DNA of 37,506 nucleotides from CAYSLU01 sp964431965 (GTDB lineage: Bacteria; Verrucomicrobiota; Kiritimatiellia; CAIKKV01; CAYSLU01). Position numbers and translations under genes: made by a program. This document shows positions 22,234 to 30,542 of the stretch, piece by piece. The notes beneath the pieces are model-generated. The model worked only from the letters and a program-made list of their open reading frames with translations. It did no database searches and was not told where the DNA came from. Where the stretch lies: the NCBI GenBank assembly GCA_964431965.1, contig CAYSLU010000050.1, positions 1-37,506 on the forward strand, written 5' to 3'. Every line of letters begins with the position of its first letter. Position 1 is the stretch's first letter.

Positions 22234-23433
22234 CTATCGACCGCGGCCGATCGGCTTGGGCAGCACGATCTCCTCGAAGAGGTTCCGGGCGAACCGGTCG
22301 GTCATGAGCGAAATGTGGTCCACCACGACCTGGGACAGCGAGGGGCGCCCGTCCGCCGGATAGGTCCCGGCGATGAATCCGTGAAGCTCACGAACCGGGA
22401 ACGAGTCGCTCTCCCGCGTCCGGCCCCAGGTGTCCGGGCTCTTTGACGCCAGCTCCTTCTGCTCGAACTCAAAGATGACCTCGAGCATCCGCTCCGTTTT
22501 CTCGGCGTATTCCACGAGCCGCGGGTGGTAGTAGATGTGCGAGCAGTTGTACCGGTACATGAGCTCGAGCGACTCGAAGGCCGCGTCGGAGAACCCGATC
22601 ATCGACGGGTCGCGCAGGTTGGTCTGGATGATGTCGGTGACCAGCGCGTTGATGACGCTCCGGTTCGTGGAGCCCAGCACGGAAGACACCTTCCGCGGCA
22701 GGGGCGGAAGCTTGCCCAGCACGGACGCGGCATCCTCGTAGTCGCGGCCGATGTAGGCGATGCGATCAACCAGCCGGACGATACAGCCTTCCATCGTCAG
22801 GGGCAGCAGCCCCCTCTGGCTCTGGGCCTCAAGCCGGGGCCCGACCGCCGCCCGCGGCGAGATCCGCTGCTCGGACCGCTCGCCGCAGTGCCCCACGATC
22901 CCGTCCCGCACCTCGTAGCTCAGGTTCAGCCCGCGCGAACCGGTCGACGGACGCCGGGTCAGGGTGTCCACGACGCGCAGGCTGTGCAGCTCGTGCTGGA
23001 AGGACTTCGTCTGGTCGATGCGCTTCCACAGCCGGTCCAGCACGGTCTCGCCGGCATGCCCGAACGGGCCGTGCCCGAGGTCGTGCCCCAGCGCGATCGC
23101 GAACACCAGGTCCGTGTTCAGGCCCAGAGTGCCCGCGATCGTCTGGGCGATGGAGGCCATGTAGAGCGAGTGATCGACCCGGGTCGACACGTGGTCGTTA
23201 TCGGGCGAGAAGATGACCTGCGTCTTGTACCGCAGCCGGCGGAACGCGGTGCAGTGCAGGATCCGGTGCGCATCGCGCTGGTAGCAGAGGCGGATCGGGT
23301 CGGGCGGCTCATTCCGCACCCTCCCCCGGCTCCGGGAGCTGCGCATCGCCAGCGGATGCGTCAGCACCTTGTCCTCGCGCTCCTGCGCCAACTCCCTCAG
23401 CGTCTTCTCCATGAACGGCCTCCGCTCCATCAT
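22234..23433 (-). CDS. Deoxyguanosinetriphosphate triphosphohydrolase-like HD protein
   Basis: A 399-residue HD-domain dNTPase that converts dNTP to nucleoside and triphosphate. The family marks are clear: RDRxRI-like YQRDAHRILHCTAFRRLRYKTQV (52-73, read in two overlapping parts), DHVSTRVDHSL with His88, GHDLGHGPFGHAGE with the metal-binding His117-Asp118, and a later DRIAYIGRDYED. Length fits the single-domain bacterial dGTPase-like group. The start shares ATGA with the TPR protein's stop; a second Met at codon 8 is possible. It ends the PPC-HAD-TPR-dGTPase run. Substrate range (dGTP only or several dNTPs) cannot be inferred from sequence. Confidence 0.93.
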   Translation of the reverse strand: MMERRPFMEKTLRELAQEREDKVLTHPLAMRSSRSRGRVRNEPPDPIRLCYQRDAHRILHCTAFRRLRYKTQVIFSPDNDHVSTRVDHSLYMASIAQTIAGTLGLNTDLVFAIALGHDLGHGPFGHAGETVLDRLWKRIDQTKSFQHELHSLRVVDTLTRRPSTGSRGLNLSYEVRDGIVGHCGERSEQRISPRAAVGPRLEAQSQRGLLPLTMEGCIVRLVDRIAYIGRDYEDAASVLGKLPPLPRKVSSVLGSTNRSVINALVTDIIQTNLRDPSMIGFSDAAFESLELMYRYNCSHIYYHPRLVEYAEKTERMLEVIFEFEQKELASKSPDTWGRTRESDSFPVRELHGFIAGTYPADGRPSLSQVVVDHISLMTDRFARNLFEEIVLPKPIGRGR

Positions 23434-23816
23434 GCGCCGGGCGCGCCGCCCCGCACGAGCGCCTGGAAGCGCGCGTCGCTGCGGAGCGACTGCAAGTCCC
23501 CGTCCTCGGCCATGAACTCGAGATCCCGGTATCCGAGCGCCACCGCGCGCGTCAGAACCTCGATGGCCGCATCCTGCTCCCCGATCAGCGCCCGGCTGCA
23601 GCCGAGGTTATACCAGACCATCGGATCGTCCGCACAGAGCGACACGAGCAGCAGATCCACCTCCAGCCCGTCGCGGTAGCGACCCGTCCGCGTGTACAGG
23701 TCACCGAGAGCCTTCAGCAGCTCGACGTCCCGGGGCAGGCGCGCGCGAAGCCGCTCGAGAAAGGCCAGCTCCAGCTCGGCTTCGCGCGTCTTGCGCTTGT
23801 CAGCCCCGTCTCCCAT
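23430..23816 (-). CDS. TPR-repeat protein
   Basis: A 128-residue cytoplasmic protein of two to three tetratricopeptide repeats: residues about 37-70 (LLKALGDLYTRTGRYRDGL) and 71-104 (WYNLGCSRALIGEQDAAIEVL), then a short capping segment ending LRSDARFQALV, a common tail in such proteins. It has no catalytic motif and probably mediates protein contacts. A purine-rich AAGGGGG stretch lies just before the ATG, 25 bases after the HAD gene. It overlaps the dGTPase by four bases, so the two are expressed together. Confidence 0.8.
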   Translation of the reverse strand: MGDGADKRKTREAELELAFLERLRARLPRDVELLKALGDLYTRTGRYRDGLEVDLLLVSLCADDPMVWYNLGCSRALIGEQDAAIEVLTRAVALGYRDLEFMAEDGDLQSLRSDARFQALVRGGAPGA

Positions 23817-23841
23817 CGCCCCCCCCTTCTCGTCCGTCCGC

Positions 23842-24471
23842 TCAGACCGGCGCGCCCGGCGCCAGCCGCCGGATCTCATCCCGCACGCCCGCTATCCGCA
23901 CGCTGGAAAACAGAAGGGCGCGCATGCCTACCGCAGCCGCCCCTGCCACGCACTCCGGCGTGTCGTCCAGAAACACGCACGCCTCGGGCGGGGCCCCGAT
24001 CCGGCCGCACACGGCCCGGTAGATCTCGGGCTGCGGCTTCACGAGCCCGAGCCGGTACGAGCAGAACGCCTCTGACGGCAGCGCGAAGAAGCCCGGGTAC
24101 TTTTCTTCGATCGCCTCGACATTAAAGTCCGCAATGTTGCTCAGCAGGTACACCGGATATCCCGCGCCCCGCAGCGCGTGAAACAGAGCCGTCCCCTCCG
24201 TGTTCACGCTGAACCCGTCCTTCCATGCCTCCACCACGCGCCGGTAGGTCGCGCCCGGCGCATGCGGCCGGATGCACCGCTCGACGTACGCTTCGCCCGA
24301 CAGCCGTCCGCTCTCGACCTCCGGCAGGCTCGGGTGATGCCGCAGGCCGAGAATGCCCGCGATGGCCCGGGGATCCTCGGTCAGCCGCGATGCCACCACG
24401 CGGAGGTCGTAGTTGAGCAGAACCCCGCCGATGTCGAACACGAAGGCGGCGATGGATGGGGCCCCCGTCAT
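23842..24471 (-). CDS. HAD-superfamily phosphatase
   Basis: A 209-residue cytoplasmic hydrolase of HAD subfamily IA type. Motif I is FVFDIGGVL with the nucleophile Asp13; the residue two positions on is Gly, as in the YihX-like branch, not Asp. Motif II is LLSN, motif III the Lys of LVKPQPEIY, and motif IV FLDDTPECV. The helical cap lies at about 20-90. YihX relatives dephosphorylate sugar phosphates such as glucose 1-phosphate, but substrate choice cannot be read from these motifs. It overlaps the PPC-domain gene by ATGA. Confidence 0.92.
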   Translation of the reverse strand: MTGAPSIAAFVFDIGGVLLNYDLRVVASRLTEDPRAIAGILGLRHHPSLPEVESGRLSGEAYVERCIRPHAPGATYRRVVEAWKDGFSVNTEGTALFHALRGAGYPVYLLSNIADFNVEAIEEKYPGFFALPSEAFCSYRLGLVKPQPEIYRAVCGRIGAPPEACVFLDDTPECVAGAAAVGMRALLFSSVRIAGVRDEIRRLAPGAPV

Positions 24472-24935
24472 GCCGGCCCCCGCGCCCCCTCCGGCGGCCT
24501 CAGCAGCTTGAACCCCAGCGCCGGGTCCAACCGGCGCACGGAGCCGGTGTCCAGCAGCTCCAGAACGGCCACTTCGCCGACCTGCCAGGTGAGAACCCCC
24601 TGCCGCACGCAGCCGGTCGTAGTCGACTCGCCCCGGCCCGCCGCCAGGTGCAGGTGCAGCATCGGCTGGCCCGCATCATCCGGGAACAGCGTGCCCACGC
24701 CCATGATCTCGTGGGGCGCCGCCAGCACGCGCGCCATCGGGCTCACCGGCCGGGCGTCGCCGTCCTCCGGGCCCACCACGAGGCGACTTCCGCCGTCCGC
24801 GCCCCCGAGCGCGAACACCAGCGCCGCGCGGATCGAGCGGTCGGCCGCGAACCGCTCGATGACCTCGTGCAGTACTTCGCCGTGCTCCAGGCGCAGGATG
24901 AACACCCGCCCGTACCGCGCTTCCTCGTATATCAC
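24468..24935 (-). CDS. PPC (DUF296) domain protein
   Basis: A 155-residue protein consisting of one PPC domain, the fold shared by plant AT-hook proteins and small prokaryotic trimers. The central HEIMGVGTLFPDD and HLHLAAGR (His pair) are family-typical and in some members bind metal. No AT-hook is present. The start is a GTG with GGAGG seven bases upstream; a TTG two codons earlier is possible, and the longer open frame upstream is judged non-coding. It begins the minus-strand group and is divergent from the RRM gene. DNA binding is assumed for many relatives but is unproven for bacterial ones. Confidence 0.82.
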   Translation of the reverse strand: MIYEEARYGRVFILRLEHGEVLHEVIERFAADRSIRAALVFALGGADGGSRLVVGPEDGDARPVSPMARVLAAPHEIMGVGTLFPDDAGQPMLHLHLAAGRGESTTTGCVRQGVLTWQVGEVAVLELLDTGSVRRLDPALGFKLLRPPEGARGPA

Positions 24936-25131
24936 AGCCAAACCTCCGCCGGCTGAACCGCACGCGCAGCCGGTCGGCATGATATCGAATCGCCCGCCGC
25001 CGCGGCGACCCCTTTTTCGTTGCGCCCCCCCCCAGGCCGCGCGTACCATTCGTCGCCGTGTGCAGCTCGGGGCCGGCAAGGGAGTGTTCCTTTGGGTCCC
25101 GCCTGCGATCTCATCAGCAGTAGAGGCCAGC

Positions 25132-25377
25132 GTGAACATCTATGTCGGGAACCTCTCGTTCGACGCCACGGAGCAGGATCTGCGCAAGGCGTTCGAAGCA
25201 CACGGAACCGTTTCGTCCTCGTCGGTCGTCATGGACCGCATGACTGGCAAGTCGCGCGGCTTCGGGTTCGTCGTCATGGAAGACCAGGCCCAGGCGCTGG
25301 CCGCCATCAACGGCCTGAACGGCCAGGATCTCCTGGGCCGCCGCCTGCGCATCAACGAAGCCAAGCCGCGCGCCTGA
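25132..25377 (+). CDS. RRM-type RNA-binding protein
   Basis: An 81-residue single-domain RNA-recognition-motif protein similar to cyanobacterial Rbp proteins. RNP2 is IYVGNL (3-8) and RNP1 KSRGFGFVVM (about 41-50); aromatic residues for base stacking (Tyr4, Phe45, Phe47) are in place. It has no Gly-rich tail and ends KPRA. The start is a GTG preceded by AGAGG. A leader of possibly 80-100 bases lies upstream in the divergent gap. Its stop overlaps the next gene's start as TGATG, an unexpected link to an oxidoreductase. Such proteins bind single-stranded RNA, often in cold or stress response; targets here are unknown. Confidence 0.93.
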   Translation: MNIYVGNLSFDATEQDLRKAFEAHGTVSSSSVVMDRMTGKSRGFGFVVMEDQAQALAAINGLNGQDLLGRRLRINEAKPRA

Positions 25378-26627
25378 TGCGGCGCCGGACTGTGCCTCGT
25401 TCATCCGGTGGCCGACGCCGCTTTCGCGTGGCCTTCATCGGCACCGGCGGACGGAGCGTCCCGTACGCCAGCGAGTACGCCCGCTGCCCGGACATCGAGA
25501 TCGTCGCGCTGGCAGACCCCGACCCTGGCCGCCGGCGGCTCATGTCCGAGCGAGCGGGCCTCCCGCCGGGCATTCCGGGCTACGACGACTGGCGCGACGT
25601 CCTCCGCCGCCACCCGAAGCTCGACGGCGTGGTGGTCTGCACGCCCAATCACCTCCACGCCGAGCACGCCCTCCCCTTTCTCGAACGCGGCATAGCCCTC
25701 GCCATCGAGAAGCCGCTGGCCACGACGACCGGGGACTGCGAGCGCATCATCGAGGCCGAGCGCCGATACGGCGCGCGCACGCTGATCGGCTTCGTCCTCC
25801 GCTCCGCCCCGTTCTACGCCGGCATCCGCGAGGTCGTCCGCAGCGGCGCCATCGGCGGCATCGTCGCCATCGAGGCCGACGAACTGGTGCGGTGGGTCAC
25901 GACCTCCCTGTTCATGCGCGGGACCTGGCGCCGCTTCCAGGCCACCAGCGGCGGCAGCATGCTGGAGAAGTGCTGCCACGACATGGACATCCTGAACTGG
26001 ATGGCGGACAGCCGGCCCGCATCGCTCGACTCCCACGGCGGGCGCCTGATATTCAGCCCGAACCCGGCGCTCCCGCCGGCCTGCCCCGGCTGCGGCGTAC
26101 GCCGGGACTGCGTCTACCGCGCGGACCAGGCGGCCGCGGAGGGCGAGCAGGCCGACCGCGCTATGCACCGGTTCCTCGAGCACGGCGACGCCTGCGTCTA
26201 TACGACCGAGAAGGACATCGCGGACGTCCAGAGCGTGCAGATCGAGTACGAGAATGGCGCCATCGCCACGTTCATGCTGAGCTTCAACGCCGGCGGATCG
26301 GCCGCCGGGCGGAACATCCGGATCATCGGCCGAAACGGCAGCGTCTGGGGCAACATGGACGCCATGGCGTTCACCGTATTCGACAACCGGACCGGAACGG
26401 AAACCGTGCACCCGGTGAAGAGCGACGGCTCCGGCCACGGCGGCGGCGACCGCCGCCACGTGCTCGAGCTGCTCGCCATGATGCGCGACCCGACGTACCG
26501 GCCGGCCCAGAACGCTGAAGCCGGCTACCTGAGCGCCGTCATGTCCCTCGCGGCGGACGTGGCCCGGGCGGAGCGTCGCCGCGTGCATTTCCGCTATCGC
26601 GGCGGCGGGTTCGTGGATATCGTGTGA
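25377..26627 (+). CDS. Gfo/Idh/MocA-family oxidoreductase
   Basis: A 416-residue NAD(P)-dependent sugar or cyclitol dehydrogenase. The Rossmann loop is IGTGGRS (21-27), EKPLA (111-115) carries the conserved Lys112, and the catalytic-region CCHDMDILNWM (199-209) has His201 and Asp204. An insertion with Cys236, Cys239 and Cys245 (CPGCGVRRDC) occurs; this Cys-rich loop is found in one branch of the family and may bind metal. There is no signal peptide. The ATG shares its A with the RRM stop (TGATG), so translation is probably coupled. It is followed by the NagB-like and PfkB genes; oxidation or epimerisation of a sugar entering that path is likely but not proven. Confidence 0.92.
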   Translation: MRRRTVPRSSGGRRRFRVAFIGTGGRSVPYASEYARCPDIEIVALADPDPGRRRLMSERAGLPPGIPGYDDWRDVLRRHPKLDGVVVCTPNHLHAEHALPFLERGIALAIEKPLATTTGDCERIIEAERRYGARTLIGFVLRSAPFYAGIREVVRSGAIGGIVAIEADELVRWVTTSLFMRGTWRRFQATSGGSMLEKCCHDMDILNWMADSRPASLDSHGGRLIFSPNPALPPACPGCGVRRDCVYRADQAAAEGEQADRAMHRFLEHGDACVYTTEKDIADVQSVQIEYENGAIATFMLSFNAGGSAAGRNIRIIGRNGSVWGNMDAMAFTVFDNRTGTETVHPVKSDGSGHGGGDRRHVLELLAMMRDPTYRPAQNAEAGYLSAVMSLAADVARAERRRVHFRYRGGGFVDIV

Positions 26628-26659
26628 GCCGACGACGGCAACAGGAGGCGGAGCGGATC

Positions 26660-27550
26660 ATGGACTTCATTCGACCGGCGGATCTGTACCAGTGGTGCCG
26701 AATCCCGTGGCAGAAGCTCGAGAAGCACCCGACGCGCAGGGTTCCTCTGCGCGTCTGCCGGGACTCAGCCGAGATGGGCGACCTCATGGCCGCCGAGTTG
26801 GTGGACTTCATCGAGCGCAACAACCGGCGCGGCCGCGACACGCGCGCCATCATCCCCTGCGGGCCCGGTTGCTGGTACCAGCCGTTCACCGATCTCGTCA
26901 ACAGCCGAGGCGTCAGCCTGCGCCGCCTCGTCGTGTTCCACATGGACGAGTGCCTCGACTGGCAAGGCCGCGAGCTGCCCCGCCGCCACCCCTACTGCTT
27001 CCGCGGGTTCATGGAGGAGCGCTTCTACGCCCCCGTCGCCCGCCGGCTCGCGGTGCCTGAGAAGAACCGCGTGTGGCTGACGCCTTCGACCATGGACGAG
27101 GTCCGCCGCCGGATCACCGCGGCGCCGATCGACCTCACCTACGGCGGCTGGGGCCAGGACGGTCACATCGCCTACAACCAGACCCGGCGGCACCCGTTCA
27201 GCCACATCACGATCGAGGACCTGCGCGAGGCGTCGATCCGGATCCAGGACAACAACCTCGACACGATCATGGCGCTGGCCCACCGGACCCTCGGCGCCGC
27301 CTACCAGTTCGTCCCGCCCATGTCGGTCACGCTCGGAATCAAGGAGTGCCTGTCCGCGAAGCGCGTCCGCGTGTTCTCCGACACCGGCGCGTGGAAACAG
27401 ACCGCGCTGCGCGTCGCGCTCTTCGGCCCCGTGTGCCCCGAGTATCCCCTGACGCTCCTGCAGGAGCACCCGGACGCGCTCATCACCGCAACCGAGGCCA
27501 CGGCCGCCCACCCCGTCAGCGAGCACCCGGAGTGGGATCTCGGCGTATGA
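26660..27550 (+). CDS. Glucosamine-6-phosphate deaminase/isomerase-like (NagB superfamily)
   Basis: A 296-residue cytoplasmic protein with the NagB fold. IIPCGPGCWY (64-73) replaces the phosphate loop, FHMDECLDW (93-101) gives Asp96 matching the proton-shuttling Asp72 of E. coli NagB, and GGWGQDGHIAYNQ (162-174) gives Asp167 and His169 matching Asp141 and His143. The position of Glu148 is Gln174 (NQ instead of NE), so the Asp-His-Glu relay is changed. The start is the ATG with AGGAGG and a closer GGAG upstream; a GTG at 26624 overlapping the previous stop is less likely. It overlaps the PfkB gene by ATGA. It may isomerise a different sugar phosphate, or be a sugar-binding relative. Confidence 0.85.
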   Translation: MDFIRPADLYQWCRIPWQKLEKHPTRRVPLRVCRDSAEMGDLMAAELVDFIERNNRRGRDTRAIIPCGPGCWYQPFTDLVNSRGVSLRRLVVFHMDECLDWQGRELPRRHPYCFRGFMEERFYAPVARRLAVPEKNRVWLTPSTMDEVRRRITAAPIDLTYGGWGQDGHIAYNQTRRHPFSHITIEDLREASIRIQDNNLDTIMALAHRTLGAAYQFVPPMSVTLGIKECLSAKRVRVFSDTGAWKQTALRVALFGPVCPEYPLTLLQEHPDALITATEATAAHPVSEHPEWDLGV

Positions 27551-28602
27551 CCGGCCCGGCCCGCCAGCCCCTCCGCGCACCCGGAGCCCGACGCTTCGAT
27601 GCCATGGCCGGCGTCGGCGGCATCGGCTCGGGCTCGTTTTTCCTGCTGAGCGGCGACCACACGCTCGGCCGCGAGGAAAGCCGCGGCGGACGGTTCATCG
27701 ACCGGCGCGACTACTGCAAGCTGCACATCATCTCGCACTACGTGAAGGCGCTGATGGGGCCGGGCTACCCGGTGCTTCCCGCCGGCAAGGTGGGCGACGA
27801 CGATGTGGGCAGCCGGCTCCTGCGCGAGATGACGGAAGCCGGCCTCGACACCCGCCTCGTGCAGCGCGTGCCGGGCGTGTCGACGCTCTTCTCGTTCTGC
27901 TTCATCTACCCCGACGGCAGCGGCGGCAACATGACCACCGAGGACTCGGCCTGCGCCCGCGTGGACGCCGCGCTGGTCTCCGAACTGGACCCTGCGCTCG
28001 CCCGCCACGGCGCGCGCGGCGTAGCCCTGGCCGCGCCCGAGGTGCCGCTCCCGGCCCGGCGCGCGCTGCTCGATCTGGCCACCGCCCGAGGCAGCTTCCG
28101 CGTCGCCTCCTTCACCAGCGCCGAGATGGCGGAAGCCGTGGGCGGAGGCTTCCTGCCGCTCGTCGACCTGCTGGCGATCAACGTGGACGAGGCGGCGGCC
28201 GCCGCCGGCATCCCATCCGAAGGCGAGCCCGCCCGCATCGTGGAGCGAGCCGTCCAGCGGCTCCGGGCGCTCAATCCGAGGATGCAGCTGGCGATCACCG
28301 CCGGACGACACGGGAGCTGGACATGGGACGGCGCGCGCCTGAACCATGTCGCCCCCGCTCCGGTGGAGATCGCCAGCACCGCCGGCGCCGGCGACGCCCA
28401 TCTGGCCGGCCTCATCGCCGGTCTCTCCGTCGGCTTGGCGCTCGCCGACGCCCAGGAGATCGGCATCCTGGTCGCCTCGCACTCGGTCACCTCCCCACAC
28501 ACCATCGACGACCGGATCGACGCCGCCGCCATCGCCGCCCTCGCCCGGCACGTGGGCTTCCCCGCCGGCCCCGCCGCGCTCCGCGCCTTGGGGCTGGACT
28601 GA
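27547..28602 (+). CDS. PfkB-family carbohydrate kinase
   Basis: A 351-residue ribokinase-fold kinase. PAGKVGDDDVG (78-88) is the first PfkB signature and TAGAGDAHLAG (279-289) the second, with Asp283 as catalytic base in the anion-hole GAGD; His replaces the common Phe after DA. An extra N-terminal stretch (1-55) precedes the usual sugar-binding region, where GGIGSG would contact substrate. It is translationally coupled to the NagB-like gene (ATGA). It could phosphorylate the sugar handled by that protein or a downstream ketose phosphate; the substrate is not recognisable. Confidence 0.9.
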   Translation: MTGPARQPLRAPGARRFDAMAGVGGIGSGSFFLLSGDHTLGREESRGGRFIDRRDYCKLHIISHYVKALMGPGYPVLPAGKVGDDDVGSRLLREMTEAGLDTRLVQRVPGVSTLFSFCFIYPDGSGGNMTTEDSACARVDAALVSELDPALARHGARGVALAAPEVPLPARRALLDLATARGSFRVASFTSAEMAEAVGGGFLPLVDLLAINVDEAAAAAGIPSEGEPARIVERAVQRLRALNPRMQLAITAGRHGSWTWDGARLNHVAPAPVEIASTAGAGDAHLAGLIAGLSVGLALADAQEIGILVASHSVTSPHTIDDRIDAAAIAALARHVGFPAGPAALRALGLD

Positions 28603-28726
28603 TCCGGCCGGTCGGGTGGCCCCCAGGAGGCGGGCATGCAGCGAGCCGGACGAATGGACTTGTGGCCCCGAATCTTGCGGTCTGCGCCCGGTTGGTGCGA
28701 CCATATGGCGACTGGATGAGCAACCC

Positions 28727-29248
28727 ATGAAGCGCGACAACACGTATGGAACGACTCTGTCCGTGGTCGGCGTCCTGACGCTGCCCTTCTTCATCGGAAT
28801 TCCCCTGCTGGCAACCGGGATTCTTCTGCTGGCACGGGGCGAGCGCATCCGGACCGAGCGTTGGATTCGCGCCCTCTTCCGCCTCGTGCTGGCCGCGCTG
28901 CTCGCGGCGCTGGCCCTGGCGCTTGCGTTTCTCCTCGGCGAAGCGCGCAGCGCCGAATCCGGCATCGCCAGGTCGATCCTCTGCTTTGCTCCGGTGTGTC
29001 TGGCGATCCTGCTCAGCCTCGCGATGGCCGCGTTGACAGCCGCCCGTTTCCCCGACCTTTCGCCGAAGTACCGCGTTCTGGGCCTGGGATTTGGGGCTCT
29101 GTTCGCGGTGGCGGCCTGCATCGCGCTCGCGCTTGCGTTCCCGTGGCAAGCGGCGGGAACGGCGGGCGTGTCGGTCGTAGCCTGGGCCTGCATGAGATGG
29201 CGCAGGATCCGGCGAGTCCGAAGCAGCCGGGGGATGCGTGAATCGTGA
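28727..29248 (+). CDS. Small membrane protein, unknown
   Basis: A 173-residue protein not recognised as a known family. Four hydrophobic segments are visible (about 9-37, 46-70, 81-107, 116-138) plus a possible fifth (143-157), ending in a basic tail (RRIRRVRSSRG), so the C terminus should be cytoplasmic. The start ATG has only a weak upstream site. It lies 124 bases after the PfkB gene and its stop overlaps the SGNH-like gene by GTGA, tying it to a secreted hydrolase. Confidence 0.65.
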   Translation: MKRDNTYGTTLSVVGVLTLPFFIGIPLLATGILLLARGERIRTERWIRALFRLVLAALLAALALALAFLLGEARSAESGIARSILCFAPVCLAILLSLAMAALTAARFPDLSPKYRVLGLGFGALFAVAACIALALAFPWQAAGTAGVSVVAWACMRWRRIRRVRSSRGMRES

Positions 29249-30477
29249 ACCGACCAGAACCAGACACAGCGTCCGCCGCGGCCGCGCCCCGGCCGGCTCA
29301 TCACGGTCGGCTCCGATGTGTCATCAGCATCTCAGGCCTTGCCGTGGCGCTCGCGTCCGGTGCGTTCTCCGGGGCTGACGCCGTCACCATCAACCACGTC
29401 AACGCGGCTTCGGCCACCAATGCGCCCCTGTCGGTCATGGCCAAAGTCGGGCTGCTGCGCTGGTTCTTCACGCACGCCTCCGTCGGCGGCAACATCACCA
29501 CCGGCATGAACGTCCTGCATGCGAGCGACACCAACCGGTACCGCCTCCGCGTCTACAACTACGACGGCGACGACAGCGACTGGTCGTACCACGGCGGAGT
29601 CGCGACCACGGGGACCGAAGGTAGCCCCACCTACCGCGCCGCGTCCGCTCCGTCGACTACGTCGAACGGCTTCGTCTACGAGTGCATGCGAGGCAACCCC
29701 GAGTGGGACAACAAGATCACCTGCTTCAGCAACTCCGTGGTCGCCTCCGGCTGGCGGTTCCCCCGGGTGAACGTCGCCATGGACAAGTTCTGCTGGATCG
29801 ATCCCTACGCGAACCCCACCAGCTACTGCGCCGTGATGCGCGGCCTCGAGAACCGGCACCCCGAAACGCTGTTCGTCTACATGACCATGCCGCTGTCGGG
29901 CCTGAACTTCGACGACAACGATGCGCGCAACGCTTTCAACCGCTACGTCCGCGCCTACTGCGCGACGAACAACACGCACCTGCTCGACATCGCGGACCTC
30001 GAAGCCTGGAGCACCAACGGAATCCAGCAGACGTACGTCTCCGGAGGCGTCACCAACCAGAAGATGTCTTTCCACTACTCGCTCGACACCGGCGGTGACT
30101 GGCACCTCAACGCGACCGGCCGCCGCCGGATGGCCCTGGCCTGGTACTCCCTCGCCGCCGCCCTCTTCGCCGCCGATCGCGACGCCGACGGCATCTGCGA
30201 CGGCGACGAACTCCTGGCCGGCACCCAGCCGACCAACGCCGCATCCCGCCTGGCGATCACGTCCGCCGCCGTCAGCAACGCCGCGGCCTTCAGCGTCAAC
30301 TGCAGCACGGCCCGCGTTTACGGGCTGGACTGGCGGACGAACCTCCTGACCGGCGCCTGGCAGCCCGTCGTCGGCCAGAGCAGCGTGACCGGCGTCGCCG
30401 GCGGCCGGCTCACGCTCGCCGACACCAACGCGCCGGCCAACGCCAAATTCTACCGGGTCAACGTCCGCCCTCGCTGA
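29245..30477 (+). CDS. Secreted SGNH-like hydrolase with C-terminal calcium-binding tail
   Basis: A 410-residue exported protein. A long basic leader precedes the signal hydrophobic core (about 25-40) with cleavage likely after FSGADA. FFTHASVGGN (74-83) has the H-x-S-x-G arrangement seen in a PVC-type SGNH branch, with Ser79 as candidate nucleophile; GGDWHLNATG (283-292) has Asp285 and His287 as the matching dyad. FVYMTMPLSG is a block in between. After the catalytic part comes an Asp-rich DRDADGICDGDE loop (311-322) and a beta-rich end with WRTN and FYRVNV, a module often seen in secreted Verrucomicrobiota proteins. The start is a GTG overlapping the previous stop. Esterase activity on carbohydrate is a reasonable guess only. 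Confidence 0.75.
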   Translation: MNRPEPDTASAAAAPRPAHHGRLRCVISISGLAVALASGAFSGADAVTINHVNAASATNAPLSVMAKVGLLRWFFTHASVGGNITTGMNVLHASDTNRYRLRVYNYDGDDSDWSYHGGVATTGTEGSPTYRAASAPSTTSNGFVYECMRGNPEWDNKITCFSNSVVASGWRFPRVNVAMDKFCWIDPYANPTSYCAVMRGLENRHPETLFVYMTMPLSGLNFDDNDARNAFNRYVRAYCATNNTHLLDIADLEAWSTNGIQQTYVSGGVTNQKMSFHYSLDTGGDWHLNATGRRRMALAWYSLAAALFAADRDADGICDGDELLAGTQPTNAASRLAITSAAVSNAAAFSVNCSTARVYGLDWRTNLLTGAWQPVVGQSSVTGVAGGRLTLADTNAPANAKFYRVNVRPR

Positions 30478-30479
30478 AC

Positions 30480-30526
30480 CCGCCTGCCGCACACGGCCCG
30501 GCGCCGCCCGGACACGGAGCAGGCGG
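30480..30526. terminator. Inverted repeat between convergent secreted-enzyme genes
   Basis: CCGCCTGC (30480-30487) and GCAGGCGG (30519-30526) form an 8-bp stem around a GC-rich 31-base loop with further self-complementarity. It lies between two convergent stops and may end both transcripts; no T tract. Confidence 0.35.
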
Positions 30527-30542
30527 CGGGCAGCGCCCTGCG

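Noticed and set aside
27301..29304. 667-codon minus-strand frame over the NagB-like, PfkB and membrane genes
   Set aside because: Antisense to three well-supported genes and crosses an intergenic gap.
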